From Ilumatobacteraceae bacterium (GTDB lineage Bacteria > Actinomycetota > Acidimicrobiia > Acidimicrobiales > Ilumatobacteraceae), in the NCBI GenBank assembly GCA_033344875.1, contig JAWPMO010000001.1:3311595-3375594 (forward strand): 64,000 nt of DNA, written 5' to 3'. The notes below the pieces were generated by a model. That model searched no databases, was not told the origin of the DNA, and worked only from the letters and a program-made list of their open reading frames with translations. This document shows, piece by piece, positions 25,915-34,303 of this stretch (positions are counted from its first letter, which is position 1; every line of letters begins with the position of its first letter). Made by a program: the position numbers and the translations under genes.

Positions 25915-26640
25915 ATGGAATCGATCGCCGTCACGGCCGCCACCACGGTGCACGCAGGTGCCTGCAGCGCCGTCGGGCGAGACCGCGACGCGGACGTCGT
26001 CGTGTGCGGGCCGACCTGGTTCGCGATCGCCGACGGGGTGGGCGGCCACGACGACGGTGACGTCGCCGGACGGGTCGTCGCCGACGCGCTCGCATCGGAG
26101 GCCGCGCCGCGTTCGCTCGACGACGTGGCGGCATCGATCGGGCGAGTGGACGACGCCGTTCGCTCGGCCGCTCGGCGCAACGGTGACGTCGCCATGGGCG
26201 CCACGCTCGTCGCAGCCGTGCCCCTTGCGGGTGGCATGGCGGTCGCGCACGTGGGCGACGCGCGCTGCTACAGGTTGACCGGCGGCGCGCTCACCCTGCT
26301 GACCCACGACCACTCGTACGTGCAGGAACTCGTCGATCTCGGCCGGTTGACGCCGGACGAGGCCCGCCATCACCGCCTCCGGCACCTCGTCACGCGCGCC
26401 CTCGGCGTCGACGGAGCGGCGCAGCCAGAGGTCGCGTTCGTCCCCCATGCCGTCGGACGCCTCCTGCTGTGTACCGACGGGCTGGCGAGCACCGTCTCCC
26501 CGCGCTCCATCGGCCGGGTCCTGTCGGGGATCGACGATCCGCGAGCCGCCGCCGATCGGCTCGTCGCCCTGTCGACACGAGCCGGCTCGGTCGACAGCGT
26601 CACGGCACTCGTCGTCGACGACCGAGGCGAGCGGTCGTGA
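25915..26640 (+). CDS. PP2C-family Ser/Thr protein phosphatase
   Basis: 241 aa, a bare PP2C domain. Metal-binding motifs: DGVGGH at 40-45 after FAIA, then VAHVGDARCYRL, LLTHDHSYVQELVDLG, LCTDGLAS and the final DSVTALVVDD. Removes phosphate from Ser/Thr; the kinase at the end of the same operon is the obvious counterpart. Start ATG 25915 is preferred to the in-frame ATG 25879, because the latter lies between the operator and the -10 box. Overlaps the FHA gene by four bases (GTGA). Confidence 0.9.
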   Translation: MESIAVTAATTVHAGACSAVGRDRDADVVVCGPTWFAIADGVGGHDDGDVAGRVVADALASEAAPRSLDDVAASIGRVDDAVRSAARRNGDVAMGATLVAAVPLAGGMAVAHVGDARCYRLTGGALTLLTHDHSYVQELVDLGRLTPDEARHHRLRHLVTRALGVDGAAQPEVAFVPHAVGRLLLCTDGLASTVSPRSIGRVLSGIDDPRAAADRLVALSTRAGSVDSVTALVVDDRGERS

Positions 26641-27491
26641 CCGACACTCGCTTCGCTCCGGGCCCGGCGACGGCCTACGTCACCAGCTGCGTGCTCGCGC
26701 TGAGCCGCGCCCCGGGCATCGACGACGAGTTGATGCAGCGGTGCTCCACGGCGACCGAGTGGGAGGACCTGGCCGACGTCGCCCGTGAGCGTCACGTCAC
26801 CGCGCTGGTGATGCACGACGCCGACCGGTTGCGGCTGGCGGTCGGCGGTGACGCCTCGATCGTCGTCGAGACGCCCGACGGCGACCGGCGCTTCGACGGC
26901 AACGCCAGCTGGACGCTCGACACGGTCGACGACGCCCGCTTCGTCACGCTCACCGCCACCCGTGATCAGGGCGACGGCGCGATCTATCGAACCGACGGTG
27001 GCGTCGTGCCGGCCTCGCGGGTGTCGCGCCGGCTGGCCGCCGCCGCGATCGCACCGACCGATCCGTTCGAGCTGCTGTTCGGCCACACGGTCGCACGGTC
27101 GGTCGAGTCGGCCGCAGTTCGACCGTCGGTCGACGAACGCGAGCGACACACCGCACTCGCGGTGCTGGTGTTCTCCACCGGCCAACGGGTCGTCGTCGAC
27201 CGCACGATCGTGATCGGTCGCAACCCGGGTCCGCTCGACGCGTCGGCGCACACGGCGCGACCCCGTCTGGTGAAGCTCCCGCAGGCGGGCGTGTCACGCC
27301 GCCATGCTGCGGTGCGTCTCGACCGTTGGACGGCGACCATCGAAGACCTCGGGTCGGCCAACGGCACGACGGTGACATCGCCCGGTCGGACCGCCGTCGA
27401 CCTCCGGCCGGGTCACCCGTTCGAACTCGCCGTCGGCGCGGTCGTCGACCTGGGTGGCGACGTGTCGTTCGCCGTGGAGGAGGCCGCATGA
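26637..27491 (+). CDS. FHA-domain protein
   Basis: 284 aa. The C-terminal 95 residues form a forkhead-associated phosphothreonine-binding domain: TIVIGRNPG, VSRRHAAVRLD, and DLGSANGTTV contain the conserved GR, SxxH and NG residues. The N-terminal part (1-180) has an uncharacterised beta-rich domain with RLAVGGDASIVVETPDGDRR, similar in style to N-terminal regions of FHA proteins in type VI/VII-like clusters. GTG 26637 overlaps the phosphatase stop. It is expected to dock kinase-phosphorylated partners such as the EssC-like ATPase; inference. Confidence 0.85.
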   Translation: MTDTRFAPGPATAYVTSCVLALSRAPGIDDELMQRCSTATEWEDLADVARERHVTALVMHDADRLRLAVGGDASIVVETPDGDRRFDGNASWTLDTVDDARFVTLTATRDQGDGAIYRTDGGVVPASRVSRRLAAAAIAPTDPFELLFGHTVARSVESAAVRPSVDERERHTALAVLVFSTGQRVVVDRTIVIGRNPGPLDASAHTARPRLVKLPQAGVSRRHAAVRLDRWTATIEDLGSANGTTVTSPGRTAVDLRPGHPFELAVGAVVDLGGDVSFAVEEAA

Positions 27492-28312
27492 CACAGTTGC
27501 TCGAACGACACCGGACGCGGGGCCTCCGGCGGGGAGACGAGGAGACATCGATGAGCACGACGGGCGACCGGCGACCGGAAATCCACTTCTGCGGCGAGGT
27601 CGCCGTGGTCGGCCACGAACCGTTCACGATCGGGCGCGACGCCGACTTCGTGATCGACGACGACAACCGGTTCCTGCACCGCCAGTTCCTGGGCCTGTCC
27701 ACAGCGCAGGGAGTGTGGCTCCTCGCCAACGTCGGCTCGCAGCTGACCGCCACCGTCTCCGACCCCGAAGGGCGGCTCGAGGCATTCGTGTCGCCTGGTG
27801 CGGTGCTTCCGCTCGTGTTCGACCGGACACTGGTCCGGTTCACCGCCGGTCCCACCTCGTACGAGTTCTCGATTGTGCTGTCCGAGCCGGCATTCGTCGC
27901 GAGCCAGATCGACGAGAACGACACCGGCGACACGACGGTCGGACGCACGGTGATGACCCCCGACCAGCTGCGGCTGATCCTGGCGCTGGCCGAACCGGCC
28001 CTGCTCGGGCAGGCGCGGGGTGGCACGGCGATGCCGTCGTCGGGCGAAGCGGCACAGCGACTCGGCTGGACCACGACGAAGTTCAACCGCAAGCTCGACA
28101 ACGTCTGCCAGAAGCTGGCGGCGCAGGGTGTGCGGGGACTCCACGGGGAGCCCGGCCGGTTGGCGTCGAATCGCCGTGCCCGGCTGGTCGAGTACTCGCT
28201 CGCCGTCCGCCTGGTGACCCGCGACGACCTCGCGCTGATCTCGGCGGCATCCCTCGGTCTCGACGGTGTCGATGACGTCGATGAGGGTGACGACGGCATC
28301 GCCGGGGACTGA
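27488..28312 (+). CDS. FHA-like protein with C-terminal winged helix-turn-helix
   Basis: 274 aa. Residues about 35-140 resemble an FHA fold (FTIGRDADFVIDDDNRFLHR then QFLGL) but the canonical S-x-x-H is FLHRQF and the NG loop is weak. Residues about 155-250 are a helix-turn-helix of winged type: MTPDQLRLILALAEP, then SGEAAQRLGWTTTKFNRKL with DNVCQKL as recognition region. It is the only obvious DNA-binding protein of the locus, so it is the best candidate for binding the GGGGA-N4-TCCCC operators under control of phosphorylation. ATG 27488 overlaps the previous stop; ATG 27551 is an alternative start. Confidence 0.8.
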   Translation: MTQLLERHRTRGLRRGDEETSMSTTGDRRPEIHFCGEVAVVGHEPFTIGRDADFVIDDDNRFLHRQFLGLSTAQGVWLLANVGSQLTATVSDPEGRLEAFVSPGAVLPLVFDRTLVRFTAGPTSYEFSIVLSEPAFVASQIDENDTGDTTVGRTVMTPDQLRLILALAEPALLGQARGGTAMPSSGEAAQRLGWTTTKFNRKLDNVCQKLAAQGVRGLHGEPGRLASNRRARLVEYSLAVRLVTRDDLALISAASLGLDGVDDVDEGDDGIAGD

Positions 28313-28318
28313 CCCGAC

Positions 28319-31300
28319 GTGCAGCTGAAGCTCCGTCTGCTGTCCGACGGGCGCGCCGACGACGTCGTCGTCGATGTGGCCCCGCACACGACCGTCGGAG
28401 CGTTGGCGGTCGCCCTCTTCCCCGAGGCGGTCCCGTCCGGCATGTCGGCGACCGAGCTCGGTCTCGTCGTCGACGTCGACCGTCCGGGTCGTCGCGTGGT
28501 GGCACCCGACGCGACGATCGACGGCTCGGGCATCCGGTCGGGCAGTTCGATCGGTCCCAGCACCGCCCGGCTCGCGAGCGCGCCCACCGGCCCCGCTGCG
28601 ACTTTGACCGTGCACGACGGCCCGGACGCCCCGGCGACGTTCCCGTTGCCCGTCGGTCGGACGTCGGTCGGCCGGGGCGACGACCGAGACCTGCGTTTCA
28701 CCGATCGGCTGATGAGCAAACGGCACGCGCACGTCGTCGTCGGCGACGTCGTCGAGATCATCGACGATGCATCGGCCAACGGTGTCCTGTTGAACGGCCG
28801 CCCGGTCGATCGGGCGGTGCTGCACACCGGCGACCGGTTGACGTTGGGTGGTACGACGATCTCGGTGGCGCACCGGGCCCGGCGCGGTGGGCACACGTCG
28901 GTCCATGCCAACGACGTGCCGTTCAACCGGTCGCCACGGCTCGATCCGCGGTACGAGGGCATCACGCTGCTCGCTCCCGAACCGCCGCAACCACCGGCGC
29001 CTCAGCGGTTCCCGGTGGCGATGGTGATCGCCCCGGTCGGGCTCGCCGTCGCCCTCTACCTGTTCACGCAGAACATCCTGTCGATCCTGTTCTTCGCACT
29101 CAGCCCCGTGCTGATCGTCGGCAGCTGGTTCGAGACCCGCTCGGCCAACCGCAAGCAGATCGCGACCGAGACGGCTCGCTTCCGCAGCTCACTCGCCGAC
29201 CTCGCGGATCAGCTCGAGTACGCACAGCGACTCGAACGGAGCGGCCGACGGCACGAGCACCCGAGCGTCGTCGAACTGATCGAGGCGGTCGAGGACCGGG
29301 GGCCGCTGGTCTGGACACGCCGCCCCGAGCACGACTCCTTCGGCCGGATCCGTCTCGGACTGGGGACCCAGCCATCGCGCAATGCGGTCGAGCTTCCCGC
29401 GTCCAACAAGACGCTGCCGGGCCTGTGGCGGGAGCTGACCGACACCGTCGCACGCTTCGTCGACGTCGCCGGCGTGCCGGTCGTCGCCGACCTGCGAGCG
29501 TGCGGCAACGTCGGTGTCGGCGGACCGGGCATCGCCGCAGAGCCGGTGCTCCGCGGCCTGCTCGCACAGTGCGTCGCCCTGCATTCCCCCGCCGAGTTCG
29601 AGCTCGCCGCGTTCGCTCCGGGCGACGGCTGGGACTGGCTGAAGTGGCTGCCACACACGTCCGGTTCGCGGCTGGCCGGCGACGCCGCCGAGGCGGCGAC
29701 GCTCGCCACGTGGGTCGAGTCGCTCCTCGACGACCGGCTCGCGGCCTGCCCGGCCGACGACGCGTCTCCGCCGCTGCCGCTCGTGCTCGTCGTCGCCCAC
29801 GACGACGCCCCGATCGCACGATCGCGTCTGGTCCAGATCGCCGAGCGTGGGCCGGCGGCCGGCGTACATGTCGTCTGGTTCGCGGCCGATGTCGAACGTC
29901 TGCCGGCGGCGTGCCGGACGTTCGTCGACATCGACGCCAACACGGGTCGCGGCCGGGCCGGGTTCGTCCAGGGTGGCGTGTCGGTGACGGACCTCGCGGT
30001 CGAGCCGGCCGGTGATGCGGCCACCACACGCCTCGCCAGGACCCTCTCGCCGATGATCGACAGCGGGGCGCCGATCGACACGTCGTCCGACCTGCCGCGA
30101 TCGGTCGCCTTCGTCGATCTCGCCGGACACGAGATCGCGTCGGCGCCCGACGCGGTGGCCGATCGGTGGCGTGAGAACGAGTCGGTGTCCGGTGCGCCCC
30201 CGCCTGGTGGGCGCGATCGCGGGTTGCGAGCACTGGTCGGCCGAACGGTCGACGGGCCGCTCCACCTCGACCTGCGCACGCAGGGGCCACACGCGCTCGT
30301 CGGTGGCACGACCGGATCGGGCAAGAGCGAGTTCCTCCAGAGCTGGATCCTCGGGATGGCGACCGACAACAGCCCGTCGCGTGTCACGTTCCTGCTGGTC
30401 GACTACAAGGGCGGGGCGGCGTTCGCCGACTGTGTCGAACTGCCGCACTGCGTCGGTCTGGTCACCGACCTCAGCCCTCACTTGGTGCGCCGCGCGCTCG
30501 CGTCGCTCGACGCCGAACTGCGGCATCGAGAACAGCTGCTGCACGACAAACGAGCCAAGGACCTCCTCGAACTCGAGCGTCGCAACGACCCCGACTGCCC
30601 ACCGAGCCTCGTGATCGTCGTCGACGAGTTCGCCGCACTCGTCTCCGAGGTGCCCGAGTTCGTCGACGGCGTGGTCAACATCGCCCAACGCGGGCGTTCG
30701 CTCGGGTTGCATCTCGTGCTCGCGACGCAGCGACCGGCCGGCGTCATCAAGGACAACCTGCGAGCCAACACCAACCTGCGCATCGCGCTGCGAATGGCCG
30801 ACGAGGGCGACTCCGACGACGTGATCGGGACCACCCGGGCGGCCCTGTTCGACCCGGATGTGCCCGGACGGGCGATCGTCAAGGCCGGTCCGGGCCGCGT
30901 GACCGGGTTCCAGGCCGCGTACTCGGGCGGCCGCCACGCCGGGCGGACCGCCCCCACGCCGATCGAGGTCGCATCGCTGCGGTTCGGCGTCGGCACACCG
31001 CGACCCGTCGCCGCTGCTCCGCGCGAGGACAGCGCCGTAGGAGGCGAGGGTCCGACCGACATCGAGCGCATCGTCCACACCATCGGCGTGGCGACCTCGC
31101 ACCTCGGGATCGGCCGTCCACGGCGCCCGTGGCTGCCCGAGCTCGCCGATCGGTACTGTCTCGAAGCGCTGCCGACCGATCGCACCGACACTGCGCTCGT
31201 GTTCGGCGTCGCCGACGACCCCGGGTCGCAACAGCAGCCGGTGGTGGCGTTCCACCCGGACGTCGACGGCAACATGGCGATCTTCGGTACGGGCGGCACC

Positions 31301-32656
31301 GGCAAGTCCGGAGCGCTGCGTGCGATCGGCGTCGCCGCCGGGTTCGGTGCAGCACGCGGGGGTCCGACATGGGTCCACGGACTCGACTTCGGTTCGCGGG
31401 GGCTCCAACCGCTGAGTCGGCTGCCACACGTGGGCAGCGTGATCCCGGGCGACGACGGTGAGCGAGTCCAGCGACTCCTCCGTCGGCTGGAGTCGATGAT
31501 GGACGAACGCAGCGATCGCTACGCGCGGGCGGAGGCGACGACGATCACCGAGTTCCGGCGTCGCAGCGGCCACGCCACCGAGCCCCGTGTGCTGGTCCTC
31601 GTCGACGGGGTCGGCGCGTTCCGGACCGAATACGAGGGCGGTCTGCTGACGCGGTGGTGGGAGCTGTTCCTGCGGATCGTCGCCGAGGGCCGTGCCTTGG
31701 GGATCCACGTCGTGATGTCGGCCGACCGTCCGTCGTCGGTGCCGTCGAACCTCGCGTCGGCGGTCCAGCGAGAACTCGTCCTGCGCCTCGCCGGCGAGAT
31801 GGACTACGCGATGGTCGACGTGCCGGTCGACGCCTACGGGCCGGGTACCCCCGCCGGCCGCGGGTTCCTCGACGGTCGCGAGGTGCAGGTCGCCGTGGTC
31901 GGCGGCTCCGGCGACCTTGCCGAACAGGGTGTGGCGATGCAGCGTTGTGCGGTGGTGATGGAACGCAACGGCGTCACACCGGCACCGCCCGTCGGGTCGC
32001 TTCCCGCGCGAGTCGTGCTGTCCGAACTGCCCACCGACGCTCGCCGCCCGACGATCGGCATCGGCGATGACACGCTCGGCGCGATCGGGTTCGTGCCGGA
32101 GGGTGTGTTCCTCGTCGCCGGTGCACCGCAGAGCGGGACGAGCACCGCGGCGGCGACGATGATTCGGAGTCTCGCGGCCGTTCGGTCCGACACCGACTTC
32201 GTGCTGTTCGGTCGGCGTCGATCGCCGCTCACGACGGTCACGACCTGGGCTGCGGCGGCGCACGGTCCCGTCGAGAACGACCGGCTGGCGTCCAAGCTCG
32301 CCGGTCGGCTCGGAGAGGCGGCGGGCAGGTCGATCGTCGTCGTGATCGAGGCAGTCGGCGAACTGCTCGACACCGAGGCCGACATGCCGTTGCAGGAGCT
32401 GCTTCGCGTCTGCCGCGACCAGGGGATCTTCGTCATCGCCGAGGGTGAGACCAGCAGCCTGACCGGTTCGTGGCCGTTGCTCCAGGCGGTGAAGTCGTAT
32501 CGATGTGGCATCGTGTTGCAGCCGGACCAGATGGACGGCGACACGCTGTTCAAGACGCCGTTCCCGAGGACGACCCGTCCCGAGTTCCCCGCCGGGCGCG
32601 GCCTGATGGTGCAAGGTGGCCAGGTGACCAAGGTGCAGGTGGCGGTGCCCGAATGA
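28319..32656 (+). CDS. EssC/EccC-like FtsK-SpoIIIE secretion ATPase with fused FHA domain
   Basis: 1445 aa, the motor of a type VII-like system. Order: a ubiquitin-like N-terminal region (1-80), an FHA domain (about 94-185: SVGRGDDRDLRF, MSKRHAHVV, SANGVLLNG), two membrane helices (about 233-270) and three FtsK/SpoIIIE modules. Module 1 has Walker A GGTTGSGKS (K669) and Walker B VIVVDEFAALV; module 2 has GTGGTGKS (K996) and a Walker-B-like VLVLVDGVGAF lacking Glu; module 3 has GAPQSGTS, in which the Walker A Lys is Thr1274. The FHA-TM-TM-3xFtsK order is that of Firmicutes EssC rather than mycobacterial EccC. GTG 28319 start, 7 bp after the previous stop. Confidence 0.92.
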   Translation: MQLKLRLLSDGRADDVVVDVAPHTTVGALAVALFPEAVPSGMSATELGLVVDVDRPGRRVVAPDATIDGSGIRSGSSIGPSTARLASAPTGPAATLTVHDGPDAPATFPLPVGRTSVGRGDDRDLRFTDRLMSKRHAHVVVGDVVEIIDDASANGVLLNGRPVDRAVLHTGDRLTLGGTTISVAHRARRGGHTSVHANDVPFNRSPRLDPRYEGITLLAPEPPQPPAPQRFPVAMVIAPVGLAVALYLFTQNILSILFFALSPVLIVGSWFETRSANRKQIATETARFRSSLADLADQLEYAQRLERSGRRHEHPSVVELIEAVEDRGPLVWTRRPEHDSFGRIRLGLGTQPSRNAVELPASNKTLPGLWRELTDTVARFVDVAGVPVVADLRACGNVGVGGPGIAAEPVLRGLLAQCVALHSPAEFELAAFAPGDGWDWLKWLPHTSGSRLAGDAAEAATLATWVESLLDDRLAACPADDASPPLPLVLVVAHDDAPIARSRLVQIAERGPAAGVHVVWFAADVERLPAACRTFVDIDANTGRGRAGFVQGGVSVTDLAVEPAGDAATTRLARTLSPMIDSGAPIDTSSDLPRSVAFVDLAGHEIASAPDAVADRWRENESVSGAPPPGGRDRGLRALVGRTVDGPLHLDLRTQGPHALVGGTTGSGKSEFLQSWILGMATDNSPSRVTFLLVDYKGGAAFADCVELPHCVGLVTDLSPHLVRRALASLDAELRHREQLLHDKRAKDLLELERRNDPDCPPSLVIVVDEFAALVSEVPEFVDGVVNIAQRGRSLGLHLVLATQRPAGVIKDNLRANTNLRIALRMADEGDSDDVIGTTRAALFDPDVPGRAIVKAGPGRVTGFQAAYSGGRHAGRTAPTPIEVASLRFGVGTPRPVAAAPREDSAVGGEGPTDIERIVHTIGVATSHLGIGRPRRPWLPELADRYCLEALPTDRTDTALVFGVADDPGSQQQPVVAFHPDVDGNMAIFGTGGTGKSGALRAIGVAAGFGAARGGPTWVHGLDFGSRGLQPLSRLPHVGSVIPGDDGERVQRLLRRLESMMDERSDRYARAEATTITEFRRRSGHATEPRVLVLVDGVGAFRTEYEGGLLTRWWELFLRIVAEGRALGIHVVMSADRPSSVPSNLASAVQRELVLRLAGEMDYAMVDVPVDAYGPGTPAGRGFLDGREVQVAVVGGSGDLAEQGVAMQRCAVVMERNGVTPAPPVGSLPARVVLSELPTDARRPTIGIGDDTLGAIGFVPEGVFLVAGAPQSGTSTAAATMIRSLAAVRSDTDFVLFGRRRSPLTTVTTWAAAAHGPVENDRLASKLAGRLGEAAGRSIVVVIEAVGELLDTEADMPLQELLRVCRDQGIFVIAEGETSSLTGSWPLLQAVKSYRCGIVLQPDQMDGDTLFKTPFPRTTRPEFPAGRGLMVQGGQVTKVQVAVPE

Positions 32657-34188
32657 TCTCGATCGACGGCTACACCGACATCGAGCGGATCGGGCGTGGC
32701 GGACTCGGCGACGTGTACCGGGCCGTCCGGACCTCGACCGGCGGCACGGTGGCGATCAAGGTGCTCCGCGACGTGTCCGACGAGTCGGTCGCATGGCATC
32801 GCACCCGCCGCGAGCTGACGGCGCTCGTGTCGCTCGCCGGACACGCCAACGTGATCCAGCTGCTCGAGGTGCTCGACCTGCCGGAGGGGCCGGTGCTGGT
32901 GATGGAGTACGCGCCCGGTGGTTCGGTCGCCGACCTGATGCTCCGCCGTGACCGCCCGCTCAGCGTCGGCGAGACGGTGCTGGTCGGACGCCAGACCGCC
33001 ACCGCGCTGGTCGCGGCTCACGAACGCGGCATCGTGCATCGCGACGTCAAGCCGCAGAACCTGCTGATCGATGCCTACGGCCAGGTCAAACTCTGTGACT
33101 TCGGCATCGCGGCGATGGCCCGTTCGGAGGAGTTCCAGTCGCGTACGAGTGCGATCTCGATGCGGTACGCCAGTCCGGAAGATCTCGACGACGACATCGA
33201 CGTGGGTCCTCCTTCCGACGTGTACTCGCTCGGCGCGACGATGCTGCATCTCGCCCGCGGGGCGCCGCCGACGCTGAAGGAGCGGCTCGCGCCGTGGATG
33301 CCGCCCGCGACCGACGACGAGGAGTTGGCGGCGCTCGACGCGATCGTCGCGTCGTGTCTGCAGCCCCAACCCGGAGCGCGGCCGTCGGCGTCGGAGGTCG
33401 CCGACGAACTCGAACGGCTCGGCTGGTCGATCGACGAACGCAACCGGGCGATCGCGTTCGAGTCGGTCGATCTCGACGTCGACCTCGACGACGCACCCAC
33501 CGATCCGCGCACCGGCCGCCCGTCGTCGCCCGACGAATCCGTCGGACGGGACGACGGCGGCTCGGGCACCGACGACGCGCCGACCGTGCCGCGCGCCTCG
33601 GCGTCGCCGGAGCCGTTCGACCGCGACCGTGATCCGGGCGCGCACGACGACACGGTGTATCGACCCGACCGCCTGCCGGCGCGACCGGCGCCGACACCGA
33701 CACGGCGACGCCGTCCGTTCGTGATCGGCGCGCTCCTGGTCGTCGCGGCGGTCGCGCTCGTCGTCCTGTGGCCGAACGGGGACGGCGTGGGCGTGACGTT
33801 CGTCGAACGTCCGGCCGGGCTCACCGACGTCCGAGCCCTCGACTGGCCGTTCGGCGATGTCGGTGAGTGCCTGGTGCAGCGCGACGAGAGGCTCGACCCG
33901 GTCGGTTGCGACGCGCCACACGATCTCCAGCGGATCGCCGTCGGCACGCTCGACGCCGCAGCCGACGCCGCGTTCGACCAGGCGGCGGTGCGAGCGGAGG
34001 TCGGTGCCGCGTGCGAAGCCGCATTCCTCACCTTCGTGGGTGCGTCGCCCGCCGACAGCGACCTCGACGCACCCTTCACGGCGCCGTCCGCCGCGAGCTG
34101 GACGCAGGACGGCGACCGGCGGTTCCAGTGTCTCGTCGGTGCCGCCGATCGTCGGATCGTCGGCGATGCCGAGGGCGCCGGCCGCTGA
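32653..34188 (+). CDS. transmembrane Ser/Thr protein kinase (PknB-like) with septum-formation-type outer domain
   Basis: 511 aa. Kinase domain 7-260: Gly loop IGRGGLGDVYRAV, K36, E54, HRDVKPQN with D131, DFG D149, APE-like MRYASPED. An acidic juxtamembrane region (about 275-350) is followed by one membrane helix (about 356-376) and an outer domain with GECLVQRDERLDPVGCDAPH, which matches the pattern of Septum_form-type domains (G-x-C ... V-x-C-x-x-P-H). ATG 32653 overlaps the ATPase stop (ATGA). Likely phosphorylates the FHA partners in this operon; the phosphatase at 25915 would reverse it. Confidence 0.92.
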   Translation: MISIDGYTDIERIGRGGLGDVYRAVRTSTGGTVAIKVLRDVSDESVAWHRTRRELTALVSLAGHANVIQLLEVLDLPEGPVLVMEYAPGGSVADLMLRRDRPLSVGETVLVGRQTATALVAAHERGIVHRDVKPQNLLIDAYGQVKLCDFGIAAMARSEEFQSRTSAISMRYASPEDLDDDIDVGPPSDVYSLGATMLHLARGAPPTLKERLAPWMPPATDDEELAALDAIVASCLQPQPGARPSASEVADELERLGWSIDERNRAIAFESVDLDVDLDDAPTDPRTGRPSSPDESVGRDDGGSGTDDAPTVPRASASPEPFDRDRDPGAHDDTVYRPDRLPARPAPTPTRRRRPFVIGALLVVAAVALVVLWPNGDGVGVTFVERPAGLTDVRALDWPFGDVGECLVQRDERLDPVGCDAPHDLQRIAVGTLDAAADAAFDQAAVRAEVGAACEAAFLTFVGASPADSDLDAPFTAPSAASWTQDGDRRFQCLVGAADRRIVGDAEGAGR

Positions 34189-34215
34189 CTCGACGCTCGC
34201 CCATCGCCCGCTGCC

Positions 34216-34259
34216 GGGGAGTCGTCCCCATTCCTTGACGTCGCCCGGTTCCGTACCGT
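34216..34259 (+). promoter_or_regulatory. operator/promoter P3 of the secretion locus
   Basis: GGGGA (34216-34220), GTCG, TCCCC (34225-34229), 24 nt, TACCGT (34254-34259). Both the flanks (CCCCATTCC) and the -10 match P1. The hydrolase start is 44 nt further with AGGAGGAGG. Confidence 0.75.
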
Positions 34260-34303
34260 CGTCGTCGACGGGGCGAACGGTCGCCCGGGGAGGAGGAGGC
34301 ACG

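Noticed and set aside
26469-26636. Longer N-terminus for the FHA protein
   Set aside because: The open frame runs through the phosphatase gene in another frame; the GTGA overlap at 26637 gives a normal coupled start.
29189-32614. Open frame of over 1100 codons opposite the secretion ATPase
   Set aside because: Arises from GC-rich third positions of the sense gene; no start signal and no recognisable domain.
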